This document shows, in pieces, positions 9,044-17,663 of a DNA stretch of 64,000 nt. The position numbers and the translations under genes were made by a program. Source of the DNA: Lacihabitans sp. CS3-21 (GTDB lineage: Bacteria > Bacteroidota > Bacteroidia > Cytophagales > Spirosomataceae); NCBI RefSeq assembly GCF_024343675.1, contig NZ_RJUD01000105.1, positions 1 to 64,000 of the forward strand, written 5' to 3'. How positions within the stretch are numbered: position 1 is the stretch's first letter; each line of letters opens with the position of its first letter. The notes beneath the pieces were generated by a model that worked only from the letters and a program-made list of their open reading frames with translations, was not told where the DNA came from and searched no databases.

Positions 9044-9067
9044 ATATTTACAATATTTTGTAAATAT
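9044..9067. promoter_or_regulatory. Candidate Lrp operator dyad
   Basis: ATATTTACA and TGTAAATAT form perfect 9-bp arms around ATATTT. The dyad lies just upstream of the regulator's -33 element and about 39 bp before the ornithine aminotransferase ATG. A shared operator for the divergent pair is inferred from position and symmetry. Confidence 0.5.
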
Positions 9068-9105
9068 AAAGAAACATGAACTTTTTTACGTAAAATATCA
9101 GAAAT

Positions 9106-10347
9106 ATGACTGCAGAAATGACAAAAACTGAAAACTTTATTGAACTCGAAGAAAAACATGGTGCCCACAATTATCATCCGTTGCCCGTAGTATTGGAGCG
9201 TGGTGAAGGGCCGTTTGTCTGGGACGTAGAGGGAAAACGTTATTTTGATTTCCTATCAGCATATTCGGCTGTAAATCAAGGACATTGTCATCCAAGAATT
9301 ATCCAAGCACTTACGCAGCAAGCACAAAAACTTACCTTAACCTCTAGAGCCTTTCACAGTGCTTCTTTGGGTGTTTTTGAAAAATACATCACGGATTTAT
9401 TCGGCTACGACAAAGTTTTAATGATGAATACAGGTGTAGAAGCAGTAGAAACTTCACTAAAACTTTGCCGTAAATGGGCCTATGAAAAGAAAGGTATTCC
9501 CGAAGGTAAAGCCAAAATATTGTTTGCTAGTCAAAATTTTCACGGACGTACTTTAGGCGTAATTTCTGCGTCCGTAGACCCTAGCAGCCGTAATGGATTC
9601 GGGCCTTTTTTGCCAGGATTTGATGTGATTGAATATGACAACATAGAAGCATTAGAAAATGCACTAATATCTGACCCGTTTGTAGCTGGCTTTATAGTAG
9701 AACCCATACAAGGTGAAGCTGGCGTAAAAGTCCCTGCAAAAGGCTACTTAAAAGAGGCCGCTAAACTTTGCAAGGCTGCCAATGTTCTATTTATTGCCGA
9801 CGAAATCCAAACAGGAATTGCCAGAACAGGAAAAATGCTTTGCGTGGACCACGAAGAAGTTAAACCTGATATCGTGATCTTGGGAAAAGCCCTTTCTGGA
9901 GGCGTGTTACCAGTTTCAGCAGTTTTGGCAGACGACCACATTATGCTGTGTATCAAACCAGGTGAACATGGCTCTACCTACGGTGGTAATCCGCTCGCTT
10001 GCGAGGTAGCCAAAGAGGCACTTCAAGTAGTTTTGGATGAAAAATTAGCTGAAAAAGCAGAACATTTAGGAGAAATATTTAGATCTGAATTAAATAAATA
10101 CATTGAAAAAAGCTCAATTGTTACCTTAGTTAGAGGAAAAGGTCTTTTAAATGCCATTGAAGTAAATACAACGGAAGACTCAGAATTGGCTTGGAATATT
10201 TGTTTGCTTTTAAAAGAAAACGGACTTTTGGCCAAACCAACGCATGGCAACAAAATCAGATTTGCACCGCCATTGGTGATTACTGAAGAACAAATACGAG
10301 AATGTGTGGCGATTATTACCAATACGATTTCGACTTTTGAGGTTTAG
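9106..10347 (+). CDS. rocD: Ornithine aminotransferase
   Basis: A class III PLP aminotransferase of 413 residues that transfers the delta-amino group of ornithine to 2-oxoglutarate, giving glutamate semialdehyde (arginine/ornithine breakdown or proline supply). Visible motifs are [72 protein letters not shown], the lysine in ILGKALSGG and [10 protein letters not shown]. These match the ornithine branch closely. It lies divergently from an Lrp-type regulator, as expected for an amino-acid-responsive catabolic gene. A second in-frame ATG lies four codons downstream. Confidence 0.93.
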   Translation: MTAEMTKTENFIELEEKHGAHNYHPLPVVLERGEGPFVWDVEGKRYFDFLSAYSAVNQGHCHPRIIQALTQQAQKLTLTSRAFHSASLGVFEKYITDLFGYDKVLMMNTGVEAVETSLKLCRKWAYEKKGIPEGKAKILFASQNFHGRTLGVISASVDPSSRNGFGPFLPGFDVIEYDNIEALENALISDPFVAGFIVEPIQGEAGVKVPAKGYLKEAAKLCKAANVLFIADEIQTGIARTGKMLCVDHEEVKPDIVILGKALSGGVLPVSAVLADDHIMLCIKPGEHGSTYGGNPLACEVAKEALQVVLDEKLAEKAEHLGEIFRSELNKYIEKSSIVTLVRGKGLLNAIEVNTTEDSELAWNICLLLKENGLLAKPTHGNKIRFAPPLVITEEQIRECVAIITNTISTFEV

Positions 10348-10457
10348 TTGTTGATTTTTCCAATCAAGTATAACCACTAGTCTGCGATTTGAAAAATAGC
10401 TTTACGTTTTGAACAGAGCGGAAATTTTCATAATTTGAGAATCCAAAAACCTTAACA

Positions 10458-11726
10458 TTGCTCTCAAAACGAATTTCAAACTTTCCCTATTCTGTCCAAA
10501 CGCTCTTTGCAGCGGTGGCCGCATTCTGTACTTATTTGTGCTTTTATCCTTTCCGAAGGGCCTACACCGCAGCTACCTTTGAAGAATTATATTTCTGGGG
10601 AATACATTTCAAAATACTTATAATCACTGCACAAGTATTGGGCTTTGCAGTTTCAAAAGGCATCGGAGTTAAGGTAGTTTCCGAAATGAAACCAGAAAAC
10701 CGAGCCAAAGGATTACTACTTTTCACAGGTCTTTCCTGGATTTGTATGTTATTTTTTGGTTTAACTCCAGCTCCCTACAATCTAATTTTTGTTTTTCTGG
10801 GTAGTTTACCTCTTGGCTTATTTTATGGTGTTATATTAGGCTTCTTGGAGGGCAGAAAAAGTACAGATTTGCTAGTGGCAGCACTGACAGCCTCTTTTAT
10901 TATCGGCTCAGGATTTGCAAAAAGCATCGGTAAATGGGTATTGAGTAGTTTTAATGTATCCGAATTTTTGATGCCATTTGTGGCGGATTCTGTAATGTAT
11001 ATTCCTTTGGCTATTTCAGTTTGGTTTTTGGCTCAAGTTCCAAAACCCAACGAAGCCGACAAACTAGACCGTGTCGAACGATTACCCATGGATAAATCAG
11101 CCAGAAAAGCATTTATAAAAGAATTTGGAATAGGCTTGGTTTTGTTTATCATTTCTTATGTTTTGCTTACAGCCTATCGAGAATTTAGAGACAATTTTAT
11201 GCCAGAAATCCTACAAGAATTAGGCTATGGTGGACAAACGGCTCTCTTTACTAAAACAGAAATCCCCATCGCTGTTGTCGTACTTTTACTAATGGCTTCT
11301 ATGAGGCTTATCCGAAATCACGCAAAGGCATTTTTTGTGATTCAGAGTTTGCTTTTATTAGGAGCATCCATAATTGGAGCCTCAACTTTACTTTATCAAC
11401 TCGAAATCATAAACCCAATACTTTGGCTAATTGGGGTGGGTTTTGGGGCGTATGTAGCGTATTCTATGTGCAATAGCATTTATTTTGAACGCATGTTGGC
11501 AGCATTTAAATATTCTGGAACGGTGGGGTTTATGATAACATTGGCAGACTATTATGCTTACTTTGGAAGTTTGCTAGTGCTTTTCTACAAAAACTTTTTC
11601 CAAAACAAAACCACCAATGTCAACTTCTTCATCTATGGTTCATATGCCTTAGCGGCTACATATTTCTTGATGGTACTCGCTTCGTTTTATTATTTTGAAA
11701 GAAAAACTTCAAATACAAAAAAATAA
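10458..11726 (+). CDS. DUF5690 family multi-pass membrane protein
   Basis: A 422-residue integral membrane protein with about 12 hydrophobic segments, arranged like a major-facilitator transporter. The N-terminal FCTYLCFYPFRRAYTAATF and the later GFLEGRKSTDLLVAAL and FRDNFMPEI are typical of the DUF5690 family. The function of the family is unknown. No ATG is available before residue 76, so a TTG at 10458 is the likely start; it gives the expected N-terminus. It is downstream of ornithine aminotransferase by 110 bp and may or may not share its transcript. Confidence 0.75.
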   Translation: MLSKRISNFPYSVQTLFAAVAAFCTYLCFYPFRRAYTAATFEELYFWGIHFKILIITAQVLGFAVSKGIGVKVVSEMKPENRAKGLLLFTGLSWICMLFFGLTPAPYNLIFVFLGSLPLGLFYGVILGFLEGRKSTDLLVAALTASFIIGSGFAKSIGKWVLSSFNVSEFLMPFVADSVMYIPLAISVWFLAQVPKPNEADKLDRVERLPMDKSARKAFIKEFGIGLVLFIISYVLLTAYREFRDNFMPEILQELGYGGQTALFTKTEIPIAVVVLLLMASMRLIRNHAKAFFVIQSLLLLGASIIGASTLLYQLEIINPILWLIGVGFGAYVAYSMCNSIYFERMLAAFKYSGTVGFMITLADYYAYFGSLLVLFYKNFFQNKTTNVNFFIYGSYALAATYFLMVLASFYYFERKTSNTKK

Positions 11727-11809
11727 AGATACACCGACCAGATAGCTCATTGAAAAATCTTAAAGTATATTTACAGATATTTTTATCAATAATTCAACCT
11801 TATTTTTTT

Positions 11810-12769
11810 ATGAAAAAAGTCATTTTTAGTTTAATCTTAAGTAGCATATTATTTGCTGCTTGCAAATCCGAAACTGAACAAAAACCAGATTTAAATATTT
11901 CACTAGCTCAGTGGTCGCTGCATAAAAGTTTTTTTGGAGATGCTCTCAATGGTGACTGGGCGGCATTTGGAAGACTCTTGAAAGAAAACCCTGACTCACT
12001 TTTACAAGGCAAATTACATCCAGATGATTTCCCGAAAATAGCTGCTGGCTATGGTGTAAATACCATCGAATTGGTGAATACTTTTTATTTCAGCAAAGCA
12101 AAAGACATGGCCTACTGGGAAGGATTCAAAAAGAAATGTGATGATGCAGGCGTAAAAGTAGGCTTAATCATGTGTGATGCTTTGGGTGACCTAGGCAATG
12201 CGGACTCAGTAGAAAGACAAAAAGCTGTTGAAAATCACCACGATTGGGTCAAAATAGCCAAATTTTTGGGTGCTTCTACCATCAGAGTAAATGCCGCGGG
12301 AGTTGGAACAGCAGATGAAGTAGCAAAAAATGCTGCTGATGGTCTTAAGAAATTGGGCGAATTTGCATCAAAAGAAGGTATAAATGTTGTAGTAGAAAAC
12401 CACGGTGGATACTCATCAGATGGTTCTTGGCTAGCAGGCGTCATGAAAACAGTAAACATGGAAAATGTAGGAACACTTCCTGATTTTGGCAATTTTTGCA
12501 TAGAAAGAGGCCCAGATGGTTGCCTTAAAGAGTATGACAGATACAAAGGGATAGCTGAACTAATGCCTTATGCGAAAGGAGTAAGTGCCAAAACGCATGT
12601 ATTCGGAAAAGATGGCAACGAATCAGAAATGGATTACGCTAGAATTCTAAAAATTGTAAAAGATGCAGGCTTTAAAGGCAACATCGGTATTGAATTTGAA
12701 GGTGAGGGCATTTCAGAAGATGAAGGCATAAAAGCAACTAAGGCACTGATTGAGAAGCTTTTGAAGTGA
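11810..12769 (+). CDS. Exported TIM-barrel lipoprotein, sugar phosphate isomerase/epimerase-like
   Basis: A 319-residue member of the xylose-isomerase-like (AP endonuclease 2) TIM-barrel superfamily. The first 20 residues are a lipoprotein signal with lipobox FAAC (Cys20). Barrel features include INVVVENHGGYSSDG, VGTLPDFGNFC, KTHVF and GNIGIEFEGEG, whose Glu, His and Asp residues usually bind a divalent metal. The lipobox places it at the cell envelope, so the substrate is likely an extracytoplasmic sugar or derivative. The ATG at 11810 begins the signal peptide; the upstream TTG at 11750 is less likely. It ends in a strong terminator. Confidence 0.85.
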   Translation: MKKVIFSLILSSILFAACKSETEQKPDLNISLAQWSLHKSFFGDALNGDWAAFGRLLKENPDSLLQGKLHPDDFPKIAAGYGVNTIELVNTFYFSKAKDMAYWEGFKKKCDDAGVKVGLIMCDALGDLGNADSVERQKAVENHHDWVKIAKFLGASTIRVNAAGVGTADEVAKNAADGLKKLGEFASKEGINVVVENHGGYSSDGSWLAGVMKTVNMENVGTLPDFGNFCIERGPDGCLKEYDRYKGIAELMPYAKGVSAKTHVFGKDGNESEMDYARILKIVKDAGFKGNIGIEFEGEGISEDEGIKATKALIEKLLK

Positions 12770-12799
12770 GATTAATGCAGGATACTATAGCCAATATAG

Positions 12800-12831
12800 C
12801 AAAAAAAGCGGATTGAAGTCCGCTTTTTTTG
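12800..12831. terminator. Bidirectional terminator hairpin
   Basis: A perfect stem of AAAAAAAGCGGA with TCCGCTTTTTTT around TTGAAG. It lies between the converging lipoprotein gene and ftsY and suits both. Confidence 0.85.
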
Positions 12832-12851
12832 TAACTTAATATTTCAGAAAT

Positions 12852-13808
12852 CTATTTCTTAAACAAAGAATCCACAAAGGCTATTTTGTTAAAAACCTGA
12901 AGATCTTGCATCTTTTCACCAACTCCAATATATTTTACCGGAATCTTGAATTCGTCAGAAATACCGATTACGACGCCACCTTTTGCAGTACCATCTAATT
13001 TTGTAATGGTCAATGAATTCACTTCAGTTACTTTGGTAAATTCTCTGGCCTGAATTACAGCATTTTGGCCGGTGCTACCATCCAAAACCAACATCACCTC
13101 GTGAGGAGCTTCGGGCAGAATCTTTTGCATCACACGCTTAATTTTTCCTAACTCGTTCATTAGGTTGACCTTTGTATGTAGCCTTCCTGCTGTATCAATA
13201 ATAATTACATCTGCACCTTTTTCTACACCTACTTTTATAGCATCGTAAGCTACTGAAGATGGGTCGGTGTTCATACCGTGATCCACAACCTCCACGCCTA
13301 CCCTTGAACCCCAAAGTTTTAATTGATCCACAGCTGCAGCTCTAAATGTATCAGCCGCTCCCAAAACCACTTTTTTGCCGTTTTTCTGAAAATTATGGGC
13401 TAGTTTTCCAATAGTTGTTGTTTTACCTACTCCATTTACACCCACCACCATCAACACATAAGGCTTTGGTAAGTTCTCCGTTTCGAAGCTATTTTGCACG
13501 TCTTGTGAGTTATTCTCTTGCAAAAGCTCAGCAATTTCTTCACGAAGAATTACGTCTAATTCCGTAGTATTTGTGAATTTATCTCTTGCAACACGGGCTT
13601 CAATACGCTTAATGATTTTGATGGTCGTATCCACACCTACATCAGAACTTATTAAAATTTCCTCCAGTTCATCCAAAACTTCCTCGTCAACGGTTGATTT
13701 GCCAACAATTGCTTTAGAAATTTTATCGAAAATACTGGTTTTAGATTTCTCTAGACCTTTGTCGAGTGTTTCTTTTTTTTCTTTACTAAAAAAATCAAAT
13801 AAGCCCAT
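12852..13808 (-). CDS. ftsY: Signal recognition particle receptor FtsY
   Basis: The SRP receptor GTPase, which docks ribosome-nascent-chain complexes at the membrane. It has a short charged N-terminus followed by the NG domain in 318 residues. GTPase motifs are GVNGVGKTTTIGKLA, DTFRAAAVDQL, DTAGRLHTK and TKLDGTAKGG. The long acidic A domain of the E. coli protein is absent, as usual in Bacteroidota. It has its own promoter box. In many Bacteroidota it follows rpmB-rpmG-DUF4295 directly; here a thioesterase gene intervenes. Confidence 0.95.
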   Translation of the reverse strand: MGLFDFFSKEKKETLDKGLEKSKTSIFDKISKAIVGKSTVDEEVLDELEEILISSDVGVDTTIKIIKRIEARVARDKFTNTTELDVILREEIAELLQENNSQDVQNSFETENLPKPYVLMVVGVNGVGKTTTIGKLAHNFQKNGKKVVLGAADTFRAAAVDQLKLWGSRVGVEVVDHGMNTDPSSVAYDAIKVGVEKGADVIIIDTAGRLHTKVNLMNELGKIKRVMQKILPEAPHEVMLVLDGSTGQNAVIQAREFTKVTEVNSLTITKLDGTAKGGVVIGISDEFKIPVKYIGVGEKMQDLQVFNKIAFVDSLFKK

Positions 13809-13832
13809 TTATCAGAGATTGAGTGTTGTATG

Positions 13833-13840
13833 CAAATTTA
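13833..13840 (-). promoter_or_regulatory. Putative -7 box of ftsY
   Basis: The minus strand reads TAAATTTG followed by C, about 24 bp upstream of the ftsY start. Confidence 0.5.
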
Positions 13841-13895
13841 TCAAATAAATTCCGTTTGTGAGAATTTAGTTTCCTATTGCTTTTAGAAATTGCGG

Positions 13896-14291
13896 CTACT
13901 CCCCAAAATAATTCTCCCACAAATCAGCAGGTACTCGTTTTGGTCGCATGGAAAGTGGATCGAGGGCTACCCAAAGTGTGCGGGCTTTTACCAATAAAAT
14001 GTGGTCTTTGTAAATTTCATAATTACGGTCAGATGTAACACCTGAAAAGTTATCCACCCATGTTTTGACAATGATACTGTCTCCTAAAAAAGCTGGTTTT
14101 AAGTATTCAATCTCATGTTTTTTCACCACCCAACGCATGCTATCTGAAATTTCAGTTGGCACTGACGAATACCAATGTGCCATAGCCCCTTGTTGCAAAT
14201 AGTTGAAATATACCACATTGTTGACATGATTGAGTTCATCAATATCAGCCTCCGCCACTTTTATAATATGTTCGTAAATTTTTGGTTTCAA
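13896..14291 (-). CDS. Acyl-CoA thioesterase, hot-dog fold (YbgC/4HBT-like)
   Basis: A 131-residue single hot-dog domain. The catalytic segment ADIDELNHVNNVVYFNYLQQ carries the Asp/His/Asn pattern of the 4-hydroxybenzoyl-CoA thioesterase-like group. The rest (EIEYLKPAFLGDSIIVKTWV and a C-terminal RPKRVPADL) fits the same fold. It should hydrolyse an acyl-CoA or acyl-ACP in the cytoplasm; the chain type is not known. It lies between the DUF4295/rpmG genes and ftsY, but a terminator upstream separates it from the former. Confidence 0.82.
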   Translation of the reverse strand: MKPKIYEHIIKVAEADIDELNHVNNVVYFNYLQQGAMAHWYSSVPTEISDSMRWVVKKHEIEYLKPAFLGDSIIVKTWVDNFSGVTSDRNYEIYKDHILLVKARTLWVALDPLSMRPKRVPADLWENYFGE

Positions 14292-14404
14292 TTATAGAAA
14301 AGTGAATTAAACACTCAATAAAATTAATTCAATATTAGGTATGCAAAACGGACAAATCACAACTCGACCCCCACAGCTCAAAACTATGATGATTGAACAA
14401 AACA

Positions 14405-14434
14405 AAAAGCCTTAACCGAATCGGCAAGGCTTTT
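14405..14434 (-). terminator. Terminator of the rpmG-DUF4295 operon
   Basis: AAAAGCCTT and AAGGCTTTT form a 9-bp stem with an inner CCG-AAT-CGG extension. It lies about 20 bp past the DUF4295 stop codon. Confidence 0.75.
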
Positions 14435-14455
14435 ACAAATATCTTTGAAAACTTA

Positions 14456-14608
14456 TTATTTTAAAGCTTCAGCGATGTTGTCTACAGCAACCATCTCTTC
14501 TTTAAAAGTGTAAGCACCAGTTTTATCAGATTTCACAGCTTTGATTACTTTCGCAAAACTCTTCAACGCTGATTTATCCCTTAGGGTTGCAACTACTTTC
14601 TTTGCCAT
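14456..14608 (-). CDS. DUF4295 family small basic protein
   Basis: A 50-residue, Lys-rich protein starting MAKKVVATLRDKSALKSFAK and ending NIAEALK. The sequence and its position after rpmG match the DUF4295 family, which is conserved across Bacteroidota beside ribosomal protein L33. A link to the ribosome is inferred from this pairing only. It starts 58 bp after the rpmG stop and is followed by a terminator. Confidence 0.88.
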   Translation of the reverse strand: MAKKVVATLRDKSALKSFAKVIKAVKSDKTGAYTFKEEMVAVDNIAEALK

Positions 14609-14666
14609 TGTATTTTTATGTTAAATGTTTGATGTTCGACTTTGGCCGTGGCCATTTTCAAACAAA

Positions 14667-14849
14667 TTACTTGATTTCTTTGTGTACTGTAACTTTTTTC
14701 AATACAGGATTGTACTTCTTCAATTCCAAACGCGACGTAGTATTCTTACGGTTTTTGGTAGTGATGTATCTAGACATTCCTGGCTGACCTGTGGTCTTGT
14801 GCTCGGTACATTCTAATATAACCTGAACTCTATTTCCTTTCTTTGCCAT
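14667..14849 (-). CDS. rpmG: 50S ribosomal protein L33
   Basis: A 60-residue ribosomal protein with the L33 signature ([20 protein letters not shown], then [19 protein letters not shown] and a C-terminal VHKEIK). The zinc-binding cysteine pairs are missing, so it is a C-minus type. It leads a two-gene operon with DUF4295 under a canonical promoter. The usual partner rpmB (L28), commonly just upstream in Bacteroidota, is not present in the gap before it. Confidence 0.95.
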   Translation of the reverse strand: MAKKGNRVQVILECTEHKTTGQPGMSRYITTKNRKNTTSRLELKKYNPVLKKVTVHKEIK

Positions 14850-14884
14850 TATTATAAAATATTATCTTTTTCTAAATCGGGCTG

Positions 14885-14914
14885 CAAAGATATTAATTTA
14901 TTTCTTTTTACAAA
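14885..14914 (-). promoter_or_regulatory. Promoter of the rpmG operon
   Basis: On the minus strand TTTG (14914-14911) is followed after 18 bp by TATCTTTG (14892-14885). The sequence from the TTTG of the -7 box on, TTTGCAGCCCGATT, is identical to that at the tRNA-Trp promoter (63205-63190 region). Confidence 0.75.
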
Positions 14915-15015
14915 AACCTTTGTCTAAATTATTTAAGATAAAAAACAGAATAGATATAAAACAGTACTTTTCTCAGTAAAAATGGTTATGCTTGTACTCA
15001 AAATCAACAAAATAA

Positions 15016-16017
15016 ATGCAAAACACCCGAATATTACTCAACCAAAGACCCCTTGGAATTCCTACTGAAGATTGCTGGAAAATAGAAACAGTCGAAATCC
15101 CAGAAATAAAGGATGGCGAAGTTTTGGTCAAAACCAAATACCTATCCATAGACCCTGCCATGAGGGGTTGGATGAATGATTCTAAAAGCTACATTAAACC
15201 CGTTGAATTAGGCGAAACCATGAGGGCATTGGCCGTTGGTGAAATTATAGCTTCAAAAAATCCCAAGTTTACAGTGGGTGAATTTGTGAGTACCGCCACT
15301 GGCGTTCAGGAATATGCTATTTCTGAAGGAAAAGATTTTGTGAAAGTTGATCCAAAAATTTTCCCTTTACCGGCTTATCTTGGCACACTGGGAATGTCTG
15401 GACTTACCGCCTATTTTGGGCTTCTAGAAACTGGCCAACCCAAAGAAGGTGAGACTGTTGTGGTGTCAGGTGCCGCCGGAGCCGTAGGAAGTGTGGTAGG
15501 TCAAATAGCCAAAATAAAAGGCTGTAAAGTAATTGGAATAGCGGGTGGACAAGACAAATGTGATTACGTCATCAATGAATTGGGTTTTGATGCATGCATA
15601 GATTATAAAGTAGGAAATCTTAGAAAAAACCTGAAAGAGGCATGCCCTACTGGCGTGGATGTTTATTTTGACAATGTGGGTGGTGAAATATTAGACACAG
15701 TGTTGACGCTTATCAACAAAAAAGCACGTATAGTTATTTGTGGGGCTATTTCGCAGTATAACTCCACTAAGCCTGAAGGACCAAAAAACTATCTTTCATT
15801 GCTGGTTAATCGAGCAAAAATGGAAGGAATAGTAGTTTTTGACAATGTTGCCCGATATGGAGACGCTGCAAAAGAGATGGCTGGCTGGATATTAGCAGGT
15901 AAATTAAACGCAAATTTTCATATAGAAAAAGGTGGTATAAAAGCTTTTCCTGAGACCCTAATGAAACTTTTCGCAGGAGAAAATACGGGAAAAATGGTTT
16001 TGGAAGTTGATGTATGA
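15016..16017 (+). CDS. NADP-dependent medium-chain oxidoreductase (LTB4 dehydrogenase/PTGR-like)
   Basis: A 333-residue MDR-family enzyme that typically reduces the double bond of alpha,beta-unsaturated ketones and aldehydes with NADPH. Family features are LSIDPAMRGWM near residue 46, GMSGLTAYFGL, the cofactor motif VSGAAGAVGSVVGQIAK and DVYFDNVGGEILD. There is no zinc site. It appears monocistronic. The neighbouring ribosomal and lipoprotein genes do not suggest a specific substrate; detoxification of reactive carbonyls is a reasonable general role. Confidence 0.9.
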   Translation: MQNTRILLNQRPLGIPTEDCWKIETVEIPEIKDGEVLVKTKYLSIDPAMRGWMNDSKSYIKPVELGETMRALAVGEIIASKNPKFTVGEFVSTATGVQEYAISEGKDFVKVDPKIFPLPAYLGTLGMSGLTAYFGLLETGQPKEGETVVVSGAAGAVGSVVGQIAKIKGCKVIGIAGGQDKCDYVINELGFDACIDYKVGNLRKNLKEACPTGVDVYFDNVGGEILDTVLTLINKKARIVICGAISQYNSTKPEGPKNYLSLLVNRAKMEGIVVFDNVARYGDAAKEMAGWILAGKLNANFHIEKGGIKAFPETLMKLFAGENTGKMVLEVDV

Positions 16018-16066
16018 TTTTGGATAGAAATTCGTTTTTCAGTCACATTAAATACTTTAGATAAAA

Positions 16067-16696
16067 ATGAAAGCATTCTTAAAATTAGGAATAGTTTTGG
16101 CTTTAATAATAGGTATATCCGCCTGTAAAACCAACCAAAGTTTTTTAGTTGAAAACGCAAATTCAGTACTTGAGATGCATAAAAGGGTGGCAATTTTGCC
16201 CTTTAAAGTAAGTTTCAACGAAGAATACAAAGCCATCAGCAGAGGTGGGAGAGGTCAAAGTAATTGGCAAGAACAAGAACGCGTGGCTGGGCTCGACTTG
16301 CAAAAGACTACTTTTAATATGCTCGCTCGCAGAGCCGAGAAAAAAAGGCTTGACTTTACCGTTCAGGATTTTTTAACCACAAACAAAACCCTTCAAAGCG
16401 AGAACATCCGATTTTCAGAACTCAAATCTATAGACAAAGGCAAACTGGCTCGGATTCTTGGGGTTGATGCAGTGATTTGGGGAGAAACTGAGATGCAGTT
16501 TTCGATGAGAAATTTTGCTGGCCGAAACGGCATGAATACGCAACTCCAACTTATTGATGCTGATTCGGGCGTATTGGTTTGGCAAAATCAAAGTTTTCAA
16601 GACATCAGCAATAGAATGGATTCACCTCAAGACTTAGCCGTAAGAGCCGTTCAAAATCTGATTGGAGCCTTACCATACAAATCTCAGAAAAAGTGA
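16067..16696 (+). CDS. Lipoprotein with LpoB/CsgG-like fold
   Basis: A 209-residue protein with a lipoprotein signal and lipobox GISAC (Cys20). The mature part (RVAILPFKVSF, LQKTTFNMLARRAEKKRLDFTV, then ARILGVDAVIWGETE and DADSGVLVWQNQ) has the beta-alpha layout of the TolB-like/LpoB/CsgG group, in which a lipoprotein senses or assembles in the outer membrane. No partner gene for peptidoglycan synthesis or curli is nearby, so the exact role is open. It starts 49 bp after the oxidoreductase stop. Confidence 0.6.
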   Translation: MKAFLKLGIVLALIIGISACKTNQSFLVENANSVLEMHKRVAILPFKVSFNEEYKAISRGGRGQSNWQEQERVAGLDLQKTTFNMLARRAEKKRLDFTVQDFLTTNKTLQSENIRFSELKSIDKGKLARILGVDAVIWGETEMQFSMRNFAGRNGMNTQLQLIDADSGVLVWQNQSFQDISNRMDSPQDLAVRAVQNLIGALPYKSQKK

Positions 16697-16742
16697 TTCT
16701 TAAAAATTTCTTTTGCAAATGTGAAATCGTAATGATTTTGGT

Positions 16743-16750
16743 TAATTTTG
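16743..16750 (+). promoter_or_regulatory. Putative -7 box of yebC
   Basis: TAATTTTG followed by C, 23 bp upstream of the yebC start codon, fits TAnnTTTG. The spacing to a TTTG upstream is too long for a -33 element. Confidence 0.45.
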
Positions 16751-16773
16751 CACCTTGAAATTTCAAAAAACCT

Positions 16774-17496
16774 ATGGGAAGAGCATTTGAATTTAGAAAA
16801 GCACGTAAAATGAAACGTTGGTCGTCTATGGCCAAAGTGTTTACGCGTATTGGCAAAGACATCGTGATGGCCGTAAAATCTGGCGGGGCAGATCCTTCCA
16901 CCAACTCTCGTTTGAGGGCAGTAATTCAAAACGCCAAGGCTGCCAACATGCCAAAAGTGAACGTGGAGAATGCTATAAAAAAAGCCTCTTCGAAAGACCA
17001 AGAGGATTACAAAGAGATGGTATTGGAAGGCTACGGAATGCATGGAGTGGCGGTATTGGTAGAATGCACCACCGACAACAACAACCGGACAGTGGCCAAT
17101 GTCAGAAGCTATTTTACCAAATGCAATGGCAACCTTGGAACAAATGGCATGCTTGACTTTATTTTTGAAAGAAAATGTATTTTCAAAATAGCCAATTCAC
17201 CAAGCGTAGATTTAGAGGAACTAGAGTTTGAATTGATAGACTTCGGAGCGGATGATGTGTTTTTGGATGAGGAACACGACCAAATAAATATTTATGGGGA
17301 ATTCACTGCTTACGGAGCCATTCAGAAATTTTTAGAAGAAAAAGGCTTAGAATTGCTTCACGCAGACTTTGAAAGAATACCCACAGACACCAAAAAACTA
17401 AGCGAAGCTGAAGCGGCTGACCTTGATAAGTTATTAGAAAAATTGGACGAAGACGATGACGTGCAGAATGTTTACCACAATATGGTTATCGAGTAA
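16774..17496 (+). CDS. yebC: YebC/PmpR family protein (TACO1-like)
   Basis: A 240-residue protein of the broadly conserved YebC family, described as DNA-binding regulators and, more recently, as factors easing ribosome stalling. The N-terminal FEFRKARKMKRWSSMAKVFTRIGKDI and the region ADPSTNSRLRAVIQNAKAANMPK are diagnostic. The Bacteroidota form has an arginine/lysine-rich start in place of MAGHSKW, as seen here. The C-terminus is acidic. A mosaic repeat tract and a terminator lie directly after the stop. Confidence 0.92.
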   Translation: MGRAFEFRKARKMKRWSSMAKVFTRIGKDIVMAVKSGGADPSTNSRLRAVIQNAKAANMPKVNVENAIKKASSKDQEDYKEMVLEGYGMHGVAVLVECTTDNNNRTVANVRSYFTKCNGNLGTNGMLDFIFERKCIFKIANSPSVDLEELEFELIDFGADDVFLDEEHDQINIYGEFTAYGAIQKFLEEKGLELLHADFERIPTDTKKLSEAEAADLDKLLEKLDEDDDVQNVYHNMVIE

Positions 17497-17505
17497 TCAT
17501 TCGTT

Positions 17506-17586
17506 CCCTGAGCTTGTCGAAGGGTGGTTAATTGGTTAATTGGTTAATTGGTTTCCCGATTGCCATCGGGAGGTTAATTGGTTAAT
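17506..17586. repeat. Second mosaic repeat: CCCTGAGC element, GGTTAATT array and inserted hairpin
   Basis: CCCTGAGCTTGTCGAAGGG (17506-17524) is followed by three exact GGTTAATT units (17526-17549). The array is then broken by the hairpin CCCGAT-TGCC-ATCGGG (17555-17570) and resumes at 17572-17586. The same building blocks are found after dgt at 3942-4021. The hairpin looks like an insertion into an older octamer array. Confidence 0.85.
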
Positions 17587-17629
17587 AATAAAGAAATTGA
17601 CAGGACAATAGTTCAAAATATTTTTAGTT

Positions 17630-17659
17630 AAAAAGGTCAACGCTTTCGTTGACCTTTTT
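17630..17659. terminator. Bidirectional terminator hairpin
   Basis: AAAAAGGTCAACG and CGTTGACCTTTTT form a perfect 13-bp stem around CTTT. It lies between yebC and the converging Spy-like gene. Confidence 0.85.
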
Positions 17660-17663
17660 TTAT

